From NCBI RefSeq assembly GCF_033446605.1, contig NZ_JAWQUO010000011.1, forward strand, positions 78,789 through 142,788: a stretch of DNA of 64,000 nt, read 5' to 3'. The stretch is from Iodobacter sp025352645 (GTDB taxonomy: Bacteria; Pseudomonadota; Gammaproteobacteria; Burkholderiales; Chitinibacteraceae). Positions within the stretch are counted from its first letter, which is position 1, and the number at the start of each line of letters is the position of its first letter. A model generated the notes under the pieces. That model was not told where the DNA came from. It saw only the letters and a program-made list of their open reading frames with translations, and searched no databases. Below, piece by piece: positions 8,759 through 17,930 of the stretch. The translations under genes were made by a program, and so were the position numbers.

Positions 8759-10093
8759 TTAAAATATTTTCGAGCCTTTAATGCTTGAAGGATATGTTCC
8801 TTCGCATACGCTAGGCTTGGTATATTTTTCAGTACGGGTATATGAGCCGGATAAAACATTATTAGCTAAATCAAAAGCCACATTTTGTGACCAGTTAATT
8901 GTGCCCACGCCTTTACTATTATCAAAAGTTTGAGTCTTGAAATTATTTAGCTGATTATTACCGGAATAATTAATCGCCAACTCAGACTGCTTGCTGCCAT
9001 CCCAGAAACGATAAGTTCCTTTACCATTTGCCTCTGGTTTAACTAGCCAAGTAAAGCCCAAGGTATTGCCTGTGGATGAATAATCACAAGTACTGTATTT
9101 AGGCGTCGCAGTGCTTGCTTGAGCCGTTAATACACCCATCCATAAATCATAGCTACCATAACGCTGACCATTCTTACGCGCACCAACAATTTCGTAAGTA
9201 CGTTTTTCATCCCAGATCAGTGCTTTAGTACTTGCATTATATTCAGTGTCAACTGTTTCTTCTTTTACAAAGCCCACTTTAGCAGCGTGCCAGCGCTTTG
9301 AGCTCCACGTAATATCAAAACTTTCTGTATTGCCTTTATGCAAAATAGACGTATTTTCCATAGAAACGCAGGTATCTAATTTACCCAGCTTAGTGTCAAT
9401 CGTTTCCCGACCAACAAAGCTATACTCTGATTTAACATTTTCGCTACGTACTTCATTGGCATACCAGCTAGCCGTCACTTTGCGTGTGTACTCTACTTTT
9501 TGAGGCTGATCTTTTACTAAATCATAAAGATAGACATTAGGAGCAGCATTTATTGCTAGATTTTTTTGTATCCAATCCATGGATTTGCCATTCTGATCAA
9601 AAGAATCATCGCGCCAACCTAATAATTTTTTCCCATCTGTGCTTCTATATTCTTTAGCAAAGCTAGAATAAGGGAAATAATTAGATGAAGAATAATTAGT
9701 CGCGTCTTCTAAAAAGGTGTATTTACTAGGTTTTTGTAAAACTGACTCACCATCAAGGCTAACAGTTTCATTTTTAGCATCAAAATAGTGCTGATATACC
9801 CCACCATTCCAGCCTTCTTTGAATTGCTGCTTGCCATAAAAATCAAATTTTTTCTGCCCATCCCAAAGAAATACTGCCGTATCCCCTTCAGTTGTACTTG
9901 TGACTTTTAAATCTGCCGGTAAAGAAAGAGATGCAATACACTGCGCCAGTGTTTCTTTGACCGGATTAGTCACACCCGTCGATACCGCTGGAGTAGCCAC
10001 AGCAGTATTACTTGAATCCCCCCCTCCACCACCGCAGGCAGTCAGTGCCGTGGATAAGGCCAATACCATTGTTGTTAGCGCGTAATTTTTCAT
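8759..10093 (-). CDS. Unrecognised lipoprotein with glycine-rich N-terminus
   Basis: I do not recognise the family. The start at 10093 is preferred to an upstream start because it gives a clean lipoprotein signal: MKNYALTTMVLALSTALTAC, with lipobox LTAC and then five glycines. A purine-rich site (cggaag) precedes it. The lipidated Cys is residue 20. The roughly 420-residue mature part is polar, rich in Thr, Ser, Lys and aromatic residues. It holds two loosely similar halves, each containing an FxWDGxKxxxxFxG-like or FRFWDGSKQSELAI-like segment, suggesting a beta-rich surface or periplasmic protein. It is monocistronic and divergent from the next gene. The coding sequence is more AT-rich than hrpA. 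Confidence 0.75.
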   Translation of the reverse strand: MKNYALTTMVLALSTALTACGGGGGDSSNTAVATPAVSTGVTNPVKETLAQCIASLSLPADLKVTSTTEGDTAVFLWDGQKKFDFYGKQQFKEGWNGGVYQHYFDAKNETVSLDGESVLQKPSKYTFLEDATNYSSSNYFPYSSFAKEYRSTDGKKLLGWRDDSFDQNGKSMDWIQKNLAINAAPNVYLYDLVKDQPQKVEYTRKVTASWYANEVRSENVKSEYSFVGRETIDTKLGKLDTCVSMENTSILHKGNTESFDITWSSKRWHAAKVGFVKEETVDTEYNASTKALIWDEKRTYEIVGARKNGQRYGSYDLWMGVLTAQASTATPKYSTCDYSSTGNTLGFTWLVKPEANGKGTYRFWDGSKQSELAINYSGNNQLNNFKTQTFDNSKGVGTINWSQNVAFDLANNVLSGSYTRTEKYTKPSVCEGTYPSSIKGSKIF

Positions 10094-10288
10094 GATCTTC
10101 CGTTTATCAGGCAAATAACTAAATAAACTTGAATTATGCATAATTAATAAAAGCAAGTATATTACATTATGCTTTTGTTGATCTTTCGCAAAAACTAGGC
10201 AACAACTTACAAAAATCAACCACCACCACTCATCTCCTCCGGCACACTTTATGCTGCATGGCTATTTCCACTTACCTAAGGAAATATC

Positions 10289-11311
10289 ATGCGTATCACA
10301 CAGAGCGATTTACAGCTCAGTAGCCAACAAGCCAGCAGTAGCGAAACGCTTAAATCTTTGCAAGTTGGCCAGAAGGTGGGGTTAGATCAGCAGGGTGCGG
10401 GTTTATTTGCGGATTTTTTTAATGAGCAGCTTTCGGCGCTCTCAAGCGGCCTTGAGCAGGCTAAGAAGCAAGAGCAGGCTGAAAAAGACGTGGATAAAAG
10501 CAAGGAGCAGCGCTTTCAATCTTTATGGGAAATGCTGTTTGGCAATGGCCAGCCCTCCACGCAGAGCACCCCATCTCCATGCCCAAACGACAGCCCAGCA
10601 GCGACATCAACGGCGACAGTGGCACCAGTAAGCAGCAAAGCTTATAACTTGCAAATATTAGCCATAGAGCACACTAAAACCACCGAGAGCTGCAACTTTA
10701 ACGCCAGCGGCAAAGTTTGCCTTAGCGATGGCAGCTCACGGCAATTTGACGTTGGATATCAGCATGCCCAAAGCAGCGAGACCACCCGTATTGCAGGGGC
10801 AGAGTGGTTCAAAATTAAAGACCCGCTAGTGGTAGATACCGGTGCTGCCACCACAAAGCTCAGCCCACAAAGCGTGGCTTTCGATCTAGATAACGATGGC
10901 AAAACAGAGACCATGCGCCTACCGGACGCTGGCTCTGGCCTGCTGTTTTTAGACCGTAATCACAACGGCATTGCTGATAATGGCAGCGAGCTATTTGGCC
11001 CGCAAAGCGGCAATGGCTTTAGTGAATTAGCCAAGCTGGATGACGATCATAATGGCTGGATTGATGAGGGTGATACGGCCTATAAAGACTTAAAACTTTG
11101 GCAAAGCGGTGAGCCTAGCCGTGGCCGCGTACAAACCCTTGCCGAGGCTGGCGTAGGCGCAATGGCCACCCAAAGCGCCGCCACCGAATTTAGCCTGAGA
11201 GAAGAAGGCAATGTGCTCGGCCAAATCCGCGCCAGCAGCGTGTGGTTAGGGGAGCACAGTGGCGCAGGTACGGTTAGGCAAATAGATTTAGTCACTCAGC
11301 CACAGGCTTGA
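10289..11311 (+). CDS. Calcium-loop protein of unknown function
   Basis: The function is not known to me. The start is supported by taaggaaat before the ATG. The N-terminal 110 residues are Gln/Ser/Lys-rich and probably coiled or disordered. The C-terminal half carries three EF-hand-like acidic loops: DLDNDGKTET (about residue 201), DRNHNGIADNGSELFG (about 221) and DDDHNGWIDEGD (about 250). This arrangement is common in bacterial cell-surface and RTX-associated proteins with dockerin/EF-hand-type calcium loops. No signal peptide is visible, so export, if any, would be non-classical. A hairpin follows the gene. It stands alone. Confidence 0.75.
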   Translation: MRITQSDLQLSSQQASSSETLKSLQVGQKVGLDQQGAGLFADFFNEQLSALSSGLEQAKKQEQAEKDVDKSKEQRFQSLWEMLFGNGQPSTQSTPSPCPNDSPAATSTATVAPVSSKAYNLQILAIEHTKTTESCNFNASGKVCLSDGSSRQFDVGYQHAQSSETTRIAGAEWFKIKDPLVVDTGAATTKLSPQSVAFDLDNDGKTETMRLPDAGSGLLFLDRNHNGIADNGSELFGPQSGNGFSELAKLDDDHNGWIDEGDTAYKDLKLWQSGEPSRGRVQTLAEAGVGAMATQSAATEFSLREEGNVLGQIRASSVWLGEHSGAGTVRQIDLVTQPQA

Positions 11312-11824
11312 AAACCAACGGTGATGCGCTGTTAGCTGTGCCATCTGACTCAGCTAACAGCAATAGCTGTACGGCCCCCTAGGGGGAGTCTTGAAGAAAG
11401 CGTTTTCAGCAGAATACCGCCTTGCACACCCAATCTCTTATTTTTAAATATATTTTTTCTAGAGCTGCGGACGCACTCCGCTGGGCCTAGTACAAACAAC
11501 GCTCGCTTAGGAGTAGAAATAGCTGAGTAAAATAAATCTATTTATTATTAATTAACTTTCATTTAATTTTACAAAATTAATTTTCAACAAAAATGTTAAA
11601 TAACAAAAACAAGTAAACAATCGTCACCAATATTTAATATTTAATCAATATAAATGTCATAGTTTAAAAAAAATTTATACCGCATCTATAAAATTTAAGT
11701 TTTTTTTCATCAGCAAGTCACCCCCCTTCTTTATTCTGCACCTTTTCCAGTTTCAACATTAGACCTGCTTGGGTGGTCTGAATTTATGTCACTCGAAACA
11801 CCACAGAATAAAGGAACTGACTGA
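11312..11824. other. 513-base AT-rich intergenic region upstream of the phosphoesterase operon
   Basis: No coding sequence is supported. A perfect 10-base-pair hairpin (ctgttagctg / cagctaacag, 11329-11360) follows the calcium-loop gene and could act as a weak terminator, though it lacks a T tract. From about 11530 to 11710 the sequence is strongly AT-rich with long A and T runs, typical of a promoter or nucleoid-protein-silenced region before the three-gene operon. Confidence 0.5.
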
Positions 11825-13990
11825 ATGTCCGGAAAAATATACGCCTCCATGACGATTGCCCTTTCAGGGCTATTACTCAGCGCTTGTAATTCATCAGATG
11901 ATATCGCTGGTAGCGGCGAGCAGGTGGTGGCCACTACACCTAGCCCTTCTCCTATTCCCACTCCCGTGCCCGCACCTGGGCCAAAACCTGAAACACCTCC
12001 TGGCCCAGATCCAGTTCCAACCCTGCCCCCCGTGCCTACCAATGTGCCCACCTTAGCACCAACTCCCGCACCAAACCCAACGCCAGCACCAACCACCGTG
12101 CCGACTCCAGCCCCTAGTACGCCAAGCCCAGCTCCGCTGCCCTCAGGCCCGGCCAGCAAAAAAGTGCTATTAGTGGGAATTGATGGCATTCAGTACGATG
12201 TATTACTTGATGCGCTCAATAACAAGCAGCTCAGCAATATTGCAAAATTAAACCTCAGCCCCAGCTATACCGGTGGGATTGCTGGCTCTAACACTCAACA
12301 GCAAACGCTGAGCGGCCCAGGCTGGGCCTCAATCTTAAGCGGCGCATGGGCCAATCGCCATGAAGTGCGCTCGGATTATGCTGGGCAGGTGTTTAAAAAT
12401 GATTCTGTGTTTAAACAATTAGGCCAGCTCAAATCGAGCAGCATTACTAGCTGGAGCACTTTAAATAAACTACTGCGTGTAGATATTAATGCTGGGCAAT
12501 TAAGCAATGCAATTGATTGCAGTGGCTTTGATAGCTGCGTTGTATCCTCAACCCAAAGCGCGATCAATAGCGGCAATTACAGCTTAGTGGTTTCCAATTT
12601 ACATGCGCCAGAAGAAACCGCGCTACATACTGGTCTGGGCAAAGAATATAAACAGACCCTTAAAAATACTGACCAGCAAATTGGTGAATTACTCGAAACA
12701 CTGAAACAGCGCCAAATTCAAAACAATGAAGATTGGTTGCTGCTATTAACCTCTAGCCATGGTTTAAGTGAAGGTGGCAATAACGATGGCCTGCCACGCG
12801 CAGTAAACCAAGCGGGCTTTATTGCCATAAATAAGCCACTGGCTGAAAAAATAGCAGGTGTACCTCTTAAAGTGCCTGCCAATATAGCCGACTGGTATAG
12901 CTATCCAAGCCAAGCGGATATTGCCCCGACCTTAATCAATTATCTGACAAATAATGCCAACGCTGAAAATCATACAATGGACGGCGTTTCATTATTAGAA
13001 GCGCCTGCAGTAAAACAACTACAAGCCAGAGCTAACCCAGATCGAAGCAGCATTACCCTTAGTTGGAAATCCACTGCGCCAGTTAAGCTTTTCCGCAGTG
13101 GAAAATTAATTAAAGAGCTGCCAGCTGGCACTACCAATTATACCGATAGCAATTTAGAGGTCACTAAAAACGGCTTATATAAATTTAACTACACCCTAAG
13201 TGCTGGCAATACGCTGACATCTTATTTGGCACAAATTGATTACATTAAACCTGCCGTGTTGGATGAAAGTATTTTGGCTGGTCTGACGCAATATTTTTCC
13301 TTAGACAGCAAGCTAAATGGCAATAAATCTAACCCTGCGCTCACTAGTTTTATTACGGGCCGAACGGCTAATTACGTTAATGGCCCATTAAGCAATAAAG
13401 CGCTGCAATCCACAGCCAATGGCAGTACTCCACAATGCACCAGCTGCGACGGTGGTTTCAAAGTGCCATTGGCGGTTGATTTAACTAAAGATACTGGTTT
13501 CTCAGTAGGCTTTTGGTTCCGCTCCGATGGCGTGCGTAATGATGTGCCGGTGATTGCCAATAAAGACTACAAGAGCGGTGCGAATATGGGCTTTGCCTTT
13601 GGCCAATACACCAACAGCATTAAATTCAATATTGGGGATGGCAAAAACCGCGTAGATCCACAGCTGTCATTTAATGCCAATAGCTGGGTTTATTTGGTCA
13701 TGAGTGTGGATGCGGTCAAAAAAACAGTGCAGGTATTTATTGCTGACCCGAATCGCCCATTACAAAGCGCCAGCAGCAGCTTAGCAAGCTTTGATTTAAG
13801 CAAATTCTCTGGCTTAAATATGCTGGCACTCAATGAAGATGCGCAGGGCAATTACTTTACTGCAGCAAAAGGCGGCTCAGCTGGCTCTTTTGATTTTAGC
13901 GATCTAGCGATCTGGAACCGCGTACTAAGCCAAGACGATGTTATGGGCCTAGCCACGACGGGTAAATCACTGAAATCGTTTAATCCATAA
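11825..13990 (+). CDS. Lipoprotein alkaline-phosphatase-superfamily phosphoesterase with C-terminal LamG-like domain
   Basis: The protein has 721 residues. A lipoprotein signal (lipobox LLSAC, Cys21) is followed by a Pro/Thr/Ala-rich linker to about residue 110 that would hold the catalytic domain off the membrane. The catalytic domain starts with VLLVGIDGIQYD (metal-binding Asp) and has SGPGWASILSGAW, where the alkaline-phosphatase-type nucleophile is expected, and AdiAPTLINYL near residue 375. The usual DHG metal motif reads TSSHGLSEGG here. Residues about 480-715 resemble a LamG/concanavalin-type lectin domain (FSVGFWFRSDG, WVYLVMSVD). An aaagga site supports the start. Only 11 bases separate it from the next gene, so it probably heads an operon with the small lipoprotein and phospholipase C. 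Substrate unknown. Confidence 0.8.
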   Translation: MSGKIYASMTIALSGLLLSACNSSDDIAGSGEQVVATTPSPSPIPTPVPAPGPKPETPPGPDPVPTLPPVPTNVPTLAPTPAPNPTPAPTTVPTPAPSTPSPAPLPSGPASKKVLLVGIDGIQYDVLLDALNNKQLSNIAKLNLSPSYTGGIAGSNTQQQTLSGPGWASILSGAWANRHEVRSDYAGQVFKNDSVFKQLGQLKSSSITSWSTLNKLLRVDINAGQLSNAIDCSGFDSCVVSSTQSAINSGNYSLVVSNLHAPEETALHTGLGKEYKQTLKNTDQQIGELLETLKQRQIQNNEDWLLLLTSSHGLSEGGNNDGLPRAVNQAGFIAINKPLAEKIAGVPLKVPANIADWYSYPSQADIAPTLINYLTNNANAENHTMDGVSLLEAPAVKQLQARANPDRSSITLSWKSTAPVKLFRSGKLIKELPAGTTNYTDSNLEVTKNGLYKFNYTLSAGNTLTSYLAQIDYIKPAVLDESILAGLTQYFSLDSKLNGNKSNPALTSFITGRTANYVNGPLSNKALQSTANGSTPQCTSCDGGFKVPLAVDLTKDTGFSVGFWFRSDGVRNDVPVIANKDYKSGANMGFAFGQYTNSIKFNIGDGKNRVDPQLSFNANSWVYLVMSVDAVKKTVQVFIADPNRPLQSASSSLASFDLSKFSGLNMLALNEDAQGNYFTAAKGGSAGSFDFSDLAIWNRVLSQDDVMGLATTGKSLKSFNP

Positions 13991-14001
13991 GAGAAGCCAA
14001 T

Positions 14002-14199
14002 ATGAAGTCATTTTCAAGCCGCAAGCTATCTTGCCTTGTTCTGCTCCCCCTGCTTTGCAGCATTTTAAGCGCCTGCGGCGGGGAGGATACCAGCCCTGCC
14101 AGAGCAGCCAGCTCCACGGCAAGCGCCTCAGCCGCCGCTACCAATGCTTCTTCAGCAGGTAATCAGCCGCAGCCACCCGCCATGCACTGCGCCCCTTAA
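14002..14199 (+). CDS. Small lipoprotein between phosphoesterase and phospholipase C
   Basis: The 65-residue ORF encodes a clear lipoprotein signal: charged MKSFSSRKLS, a hydrophobic core, and lipobox LSAC with Cys at residue 25. The mature part is only about 40 residues, rich in Ala, Ser and Thr, and ends in MHCAP. An agagaag site lies before the ATG. The position, with gaps of 11 and 17 bases to the flanking genes, indicates co-transcription. It could be an accessory or anchoring factor for the following phospholipase, but it does not resemble the Pseudomonas PlcR chaperone in length or sequence. Function unknown. Confidence 0.75.
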   Translation: MKSFSSRKLSCLVLLPLLCSILSACGGEDTSPARAASSTASASAAATNASSAGNQPQPPAMHCAP

Positions 14200-14216
14200 G
14201 CCAAGTTAGTGATGAT

Positions 14217-16268
14217 ATGAAAACAATTAATCGTAGAAATTTTTTAAGCTTTGCAGCCAAAACTGCAGGCGGTGCCACGGCACTCTCTTTTATTCCACCC
14301 AGTATTATGAAAGCACTGGCCATTCCTGCTCATTCGCAAACCGGCACCATCAACGATGTACAGCACGTAGTGATTTTGATGCAAGAAAACCGCAGCTTTG
14401 ATCATTACTTTGGCACGATGCATGGGGTGCGTGGTTTTGGCGATAAGCTGGCCATCCCCCTGCCAGGGGGTAAAACTGTCTGGAACCAGAAAGATGCCAA
14501 CGGCAGGGAAATCCCGCCATACCATATGGATACCCGCATCACCAGCGCCCAGCGCGTTCCCGGCACACCGCATCTGATGCCTGATGCCCAAAGCGCTTGG
14601 GCAGGTGGGCGTATGGATGAATGGCCTAAATTTAAAACGCAGTACTCCATGGGCTACTACCGCCAAGAAGACCTGCCGTTCCAATTTGCGCTGGCCAATG
14701 CCTTTACCATTTGCGATGCCTATCATTGCGCCTTCCATGGCGGCACCAACCCGAATCGTCTGCACCTATGGACAGGGATGATTGACCCCTTAGCCAAAAA
14801 TGGCGGCCCAGTGATTAATAACGACGGTGAAAGCAAAAATTCACCCGCCGAATACTCTTGGACCACCTACCCAGAACGCTTGGAAGAAGCAGGGGTAAGC
14901 TGGCGCATCTACCAAGATGCCAATGATAATTTTGGTGACAATTCATTAGAAGGCTTCGCCAACTTCCGCCGCGCGAAACCAGATAGCAGCCTGTGGCGTA
15001 ATGGGATGTCCACTTGGAGCATGGAGCAGTTTGCCATCCATGCCGCCGGTGGAACGCTGCCGCAGGTATCTTGGCTGGTGGCCCCTGCCAAATACTCTGA
15101 GCATCCAGGGCCTTCAAGCCCAATTCAAGGCGCAGATTACACGCAGCAGGTGCTCAATGCGCTGACCGCCAACCCTGATACTTGGAGCAAAACCGTGCTC
15201 TTGGTGATGTTTGATGAGAACGATGGCTTCTTTGATCACGTCCCGCCACCGGCAGCCCCTGCCCGCAATGCAGATGGCAGCTATGCAGGTAAATCTACGG
15301 TTGATACCCAGCTGGATTACCACACTAACGGGCAGATTTATGGCCTTGGCCCACGCGTACCCATGTATGTGATTTCCCCATGGAGTAAAGGCGGCTGGGT
15401 GAACTCTGAAGTATTTGATCACACCTCGGTGATTAAATTTTTAGAAAATCGCTTCGGGGTGTTTGAGCCCAATATCAGCCCATGGCGACGGGCAGTTTGT
15501 GGTGATTTAATGTCCGCCTTTAATTTTGCTGCGCCCAATGATCTGACTGTTCCCCCTATGCCCAATACCAGTCAGGCCGATACCATTGTGCTCAATCAAA
15601 GCAAACTGCCTAAGCCCACCGCACCAGCCACAGGCGTATTGCCACGGCAAAATCAAGGTGTGCGCCCATCACGCGCCCTGCCCTATGAGCTGCACACCAG
15701 CGGGCGCAGCGAGGCGGCCAACGGCAAGATGTGGCTGATTTTTAGCAATACCGGCCAGGCCAGCGGGGTGTTCCACGTTTACGACAAGCTGCATCTGGAC
15801 AAAGGCCCGCGCCGCTACACGGTTGAACCGGGCAAGCTGTTATCAGATGACTGGGATACTAGCGGGGATCAAGGGCTTTACGATCTATGGGTATTAGGAC
15901 CCAATGGCTACCACCGCCACTTTAAAGGCAATACCAATGACAGCAATCCAGAAATCCGCGTTTGCTACGACTATATGAATGGGGATATCTATCTCAAACT
16001 GCAAAACACCAGCAGCAAGGATGCAGCGCTCACTATTACCGCCAATGACTATCGCACCGATGGCCCATGGCCGGTACAACTCGCTGCCGGAACCAATGCC
16101 GAGCATTCATGGACATTGTACGAAAGCAGCCACTGGTATGACTTTAGCGTAACAGGCAGCAATGGCTTTGTACGCCGCTTTGCTGGCCGGGTAGAAACGG
16201 GCCGTCACTCCATTAGCGATCCAAGCAATGCTGGCACGGTAATGAAATATAGAAAGCGCGCCAGCTAG
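14217..16268 (+). CDS. Tat-exported phosphocholine-type phospholipase C (copy 1)
   Basis: This is a 683-residue member of the non-haemolytic/haemolytic PlcN/PlcH and acid phosphatase A family, which cleaves phospholipid head groups outside the cytoplasm. The N-terminus has a twin-arginine signal, NRRNFLSFAAK, followed by a hydrophobic stretch ending ALAIPA near residue 38. The family signature ILMQENRSFDHYFG lies near residues 52-65; a second conserved block, MFDENDGFFDHV, is near 330. Two C-terminal beta domains (DUF756 type, the second starting near 590) complete the usual architecture. It is the third gene of a probable operon. A close paralogue lies at 51899. Tat export followed by type II secretion is known for Pseudomonas homologues; gspC, D and E are in this window. 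Substrate specificity is inferred. Confidence 0.92.
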   Translation: MKTINRRNFLSFAAKTAGGATALSFIPPSIMKALAIPAHSQTGTINDVQHVVILMQENRSFDHYFGTMHGVRGFGDKLAIPLPGGKTVWNQKDANGREIPPYHMDTRITSAQRVPGTPHLMPDAQSAWAGGRMDEWPKFKTQYSMGYYRQEDLPFQFALANAFTICDAYHCAFHGGTNPNRLHLWTGMIDPLAKNGGPVINNDGESKNSPAEYSWTTYPERLEEAGVSWRIYQDANDNFGDNSLEGFANFRRAKPDSSLWRNGMSTWSMEQFAIHAAGGTLPQVSWLVAPAKYSEHPGPSSPIQGADYTQQVLNALTANPDTWSKTVLLVMFDENDGFFDHVPPPAAPARNADGSYAGKSTVDTQLDYHTNGQIYGLGPRVPMYVISPWSKGGWVNSEVFDHTSVIKFLENRFGVFEPNISPWRRAVCGDLMSAFNFAAPNDLTVPPMPNTSQADTIVLNQSKLPKPTAPATGVLPRQNQGVRPSRALPYELHTSGRSEAANGKMWLIFSNTGQASGVFHVYDKLHLDKGPRRYTVEPGKLLSDDWDTSGDQGLYDLWVLGPNGYHRHFKGNTNDSNPEIRVCYDYMNGDIYLKLQNTSSKDAALTITANDYRTDGPWPVQLAAGTNAEHSWTLYESSHWYDFSVTGSNGFVRRFAGRVETGRHSISDPSNAGTVMKYRKRAS

Positions 16269-16273
16269 CAGCC

Positions 16274-16304
16274 TGTCGGACTTAGGACAGTCCTAAGTCC
16301 GACA
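16274..16304. terminator. Perfect hairpin after phospholipase C operon
   Basis: A 14-base-pair perfect stem (tgtcggacttagga / tcctaagtccgaca) with a 3-base loop lies 5 bases after the phospholipase C stop. It has no T tract, so it may be a processing or attenuating hairpin or a dispersed palindrome. Confidence 0.5.
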
Positions 16305-16327
16305 AGCTACTAGGCAAGAAGCTGGGG

Positions 16328-17203
16328 CTAAGCCTGCTGTGTAGGATGATTTTGAATGTGGCTTAAAAAAGCCACAATCAACGGCACCTTAGCCCTATCT
16401 TTTAAATAATATAGATATTCATAAATTAAGGCGGAGGGCTGAGTAAATGGCAATACGGTGATGGCGGGATAATCCAGCACCTCACCTTTAGACATAATGC
16501 TGGCACCAAAGCCATGCATAATAGCTTGCCGAATAGCCTCGCCATTGGCAATGCAAGAAGCCGACTTGGGTGTTACCCCTGCTTGCTGAAGCATGGCTTG
16601 GGTTAAGACTTGTGTTTCTGAGCCCTCTTCCCGTAATAACAGATGCAAACCGGCTAACTCTGCAATATCCACTGCAGCTCGCTTAGCAAGGGGATGCTGA
16701 CTAGATATTGCCAAAACCAAAGGCTCTGCAGCCAAAATAACCCGCATTAAGCGACGATCATCAATTTTACTAGAAGAGACGGCCAAATCGATCTCATATT
16801 CATTCAATGCTTTTAGCATTTTTTTGGAATTACCAAATTCCATCGACAACTGAATTTGAGGAAATGCCGCATGAAAACGTGCAATTCCTTGGCTAACAAA
16901 AAAAGGCCCTGTAGCCCCAATTCTTAAATGCCCCTGCTGCGCCCCACCTGCATTGCGCAGGCAAAAATCAATATTGGCCTCTTCTTGCAGTAATCGTTCC
17001 ACCATAGGCATAAGGCGAACCCCAGCGTCGCTTAAAATCCAGCGAGCACCACCGCGATAAAACAACTCAATTTGATACTGCTCTTCCAACTGTTTAATAC
17101 GCGAAGTAATGGTGGGTTGGCTTAATTGAATTTGCCTAGCGGCGAGTGCCACACTACCTTGCCGAGCTACCGCAAAAAAAGCACAAAGCAATTCACTTAG
17201 CAT
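16328..17203 (-). CDS. LysR-family transcriptional regulator
   Basis: The 291-residue protein has the standard LysR plan: an N-terminal winged helix-turn-helix (residues 1-60, with ALAARQIQLSQPTITSRIKQLE as the recognition region) and a substrate-binding-like effector domain from about residue 90. It lies 82 bases downstream of the tautomerase-GST pair on the same strand and may be co-transcribed with it or control it. No effector can be named from the sequence. An ATG start at 17203 is clear. Confidence 0.88.
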   Translation of the reverse strand: MLSELLCAFFAVARQGSVALAARQIQLSQPTITSRIKQLEEQYQIELFYRGGARWILSDAGVRLMPMVERLLQEEANIDFCLRNAGGAQQGHLRIGATGPFFVSQGIARFHAAFPQIQLSMEFGNSKKMLKALNEYEIDLAVSSSKIDDRRLMRVILAAEPLVLAISSQHPLAKRAAVDIAELAGLHLLLREEGSETQVLTQAMLQQAGVTPKSASCIANGEAIRQAIMHGFGASIMSKGEVLDYPAITVLPFTQPSALIYEYLYYLKDRAKVPLIVAFLSHIQNHPTQQA

Positions 17204-17285
17204 ATGTTTTTTACATTATTAATGACACAAAACCATATTAACTAAGGCAAATGACAGTGTAAGGACAAGCAACGCTGTGGCATAA

Positions 17286-17930
17286 TTAATCCTTCAATTG
17301 CTCACCCAATGCCTCTGCCAATGCATAAGCGCGCTGCACGGCTGGCCTTGCTGCCACGGCGTTAAACCAGCGCTTTAAATGAGGAAAATCGTCGAGATTT
17401 TGGCCTTGCTGCGCATAAGGGACAATCCACGGGTAGCAGGCCATATCGGCAATGGAGTATTCACCCGCAATAAATTCCTTATCCGCCAACTGCTTATTTA
17501 ATACCGAATACAACCTTGTGGTTTCGGTGACATAGCGGTTAATGGCGTAGGGGATTTTTTCTGGGGCGTATAAAGAGAAATGATGGTTTTGCCCAGCCAT
17601 CGGGCCTAAGCCGCCCATTTGCCAAAATAGCCATTGCAGCATGAGCTGCTTATCTCTGAAATTGCTGGGGATAAATTGGCCGGTTTTTTCTGCCAAATAA
17701 AGCAAAATAGCGCCGGATTCAAATAGAGGAATCGCCTCGCCATTGTCGAAAGGGGAATGATCCACAATAGCGGGAATACGGTTATTGGGTGCAATACTTA
17801 AAAAATCTGACGCAAATTGCTCGCCTTTACCAATATGGATCGGGTGAACCCGATAATCTAATCCGGCTTCCTCCAAAAAGATGCGTACTTTATGGCCGTT
17901 GGGGGTCATCCAATAGTAGAGATCTATCAT
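17286..17930 (-). CDS. Glutathione S-transferase (YfcG/Ure2p-like)
   Basis: The protein has 214 residues from the ATG at 17930. The ORF extends upstream in frame, but the start at 17930 overlaps the tautomerase stop codon in an ATGA arrangement, which suggests translational coupling. The N-terminal thioredoxin-like domain contains DLYYWMTPNGHKVRIFLEEA and the glutathione-binding IPAIVD and ESGAILLYLAEKTG stretches; a helical C-terminal domain follows with IADMACYPWI. This matches nu-class GSTs with disulfide-bond oxidoreductase activity. It is a cytoplasmic detoxification or redox enzyme; substrate unknown. Confidence 0.9.
   Translation of the reverse strand: MIDLYYWMTPNGHKVRIFLEEAGLDYRVHPIHIGKGEQFASDFLSIAPNNRIPAIVDHSPFDNGEAIPLFESGAILLYLAEKTGQFIPSNFRDKQLMLQWLFWQMGGLGPMAGQNHHFSLYAPEKIPYAINRYVTETTRLYSVLNKQLADKEFIAGEYSIADMACYPWIVPYAQQGQNLDDFPHLKRWFNAVAARPAVQRAYALAEALGEQLKD

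Noticed and set aside
11731..12189. Gly/Val/Ala-rich minus-strand ORF opposite the phosphoesterase
   Set aside because: It is the complement of the Pro/Thr/Ala linker; low-complexity composition creates an open frame by chance.
16274..16304. Phage attachment site or IS end at the perfect palindrome
   Set aside because: It is a simple stem-loop directly after a stop codon with no integrase or duplicated flank nearby; a transcript-end hairpin is simpler.
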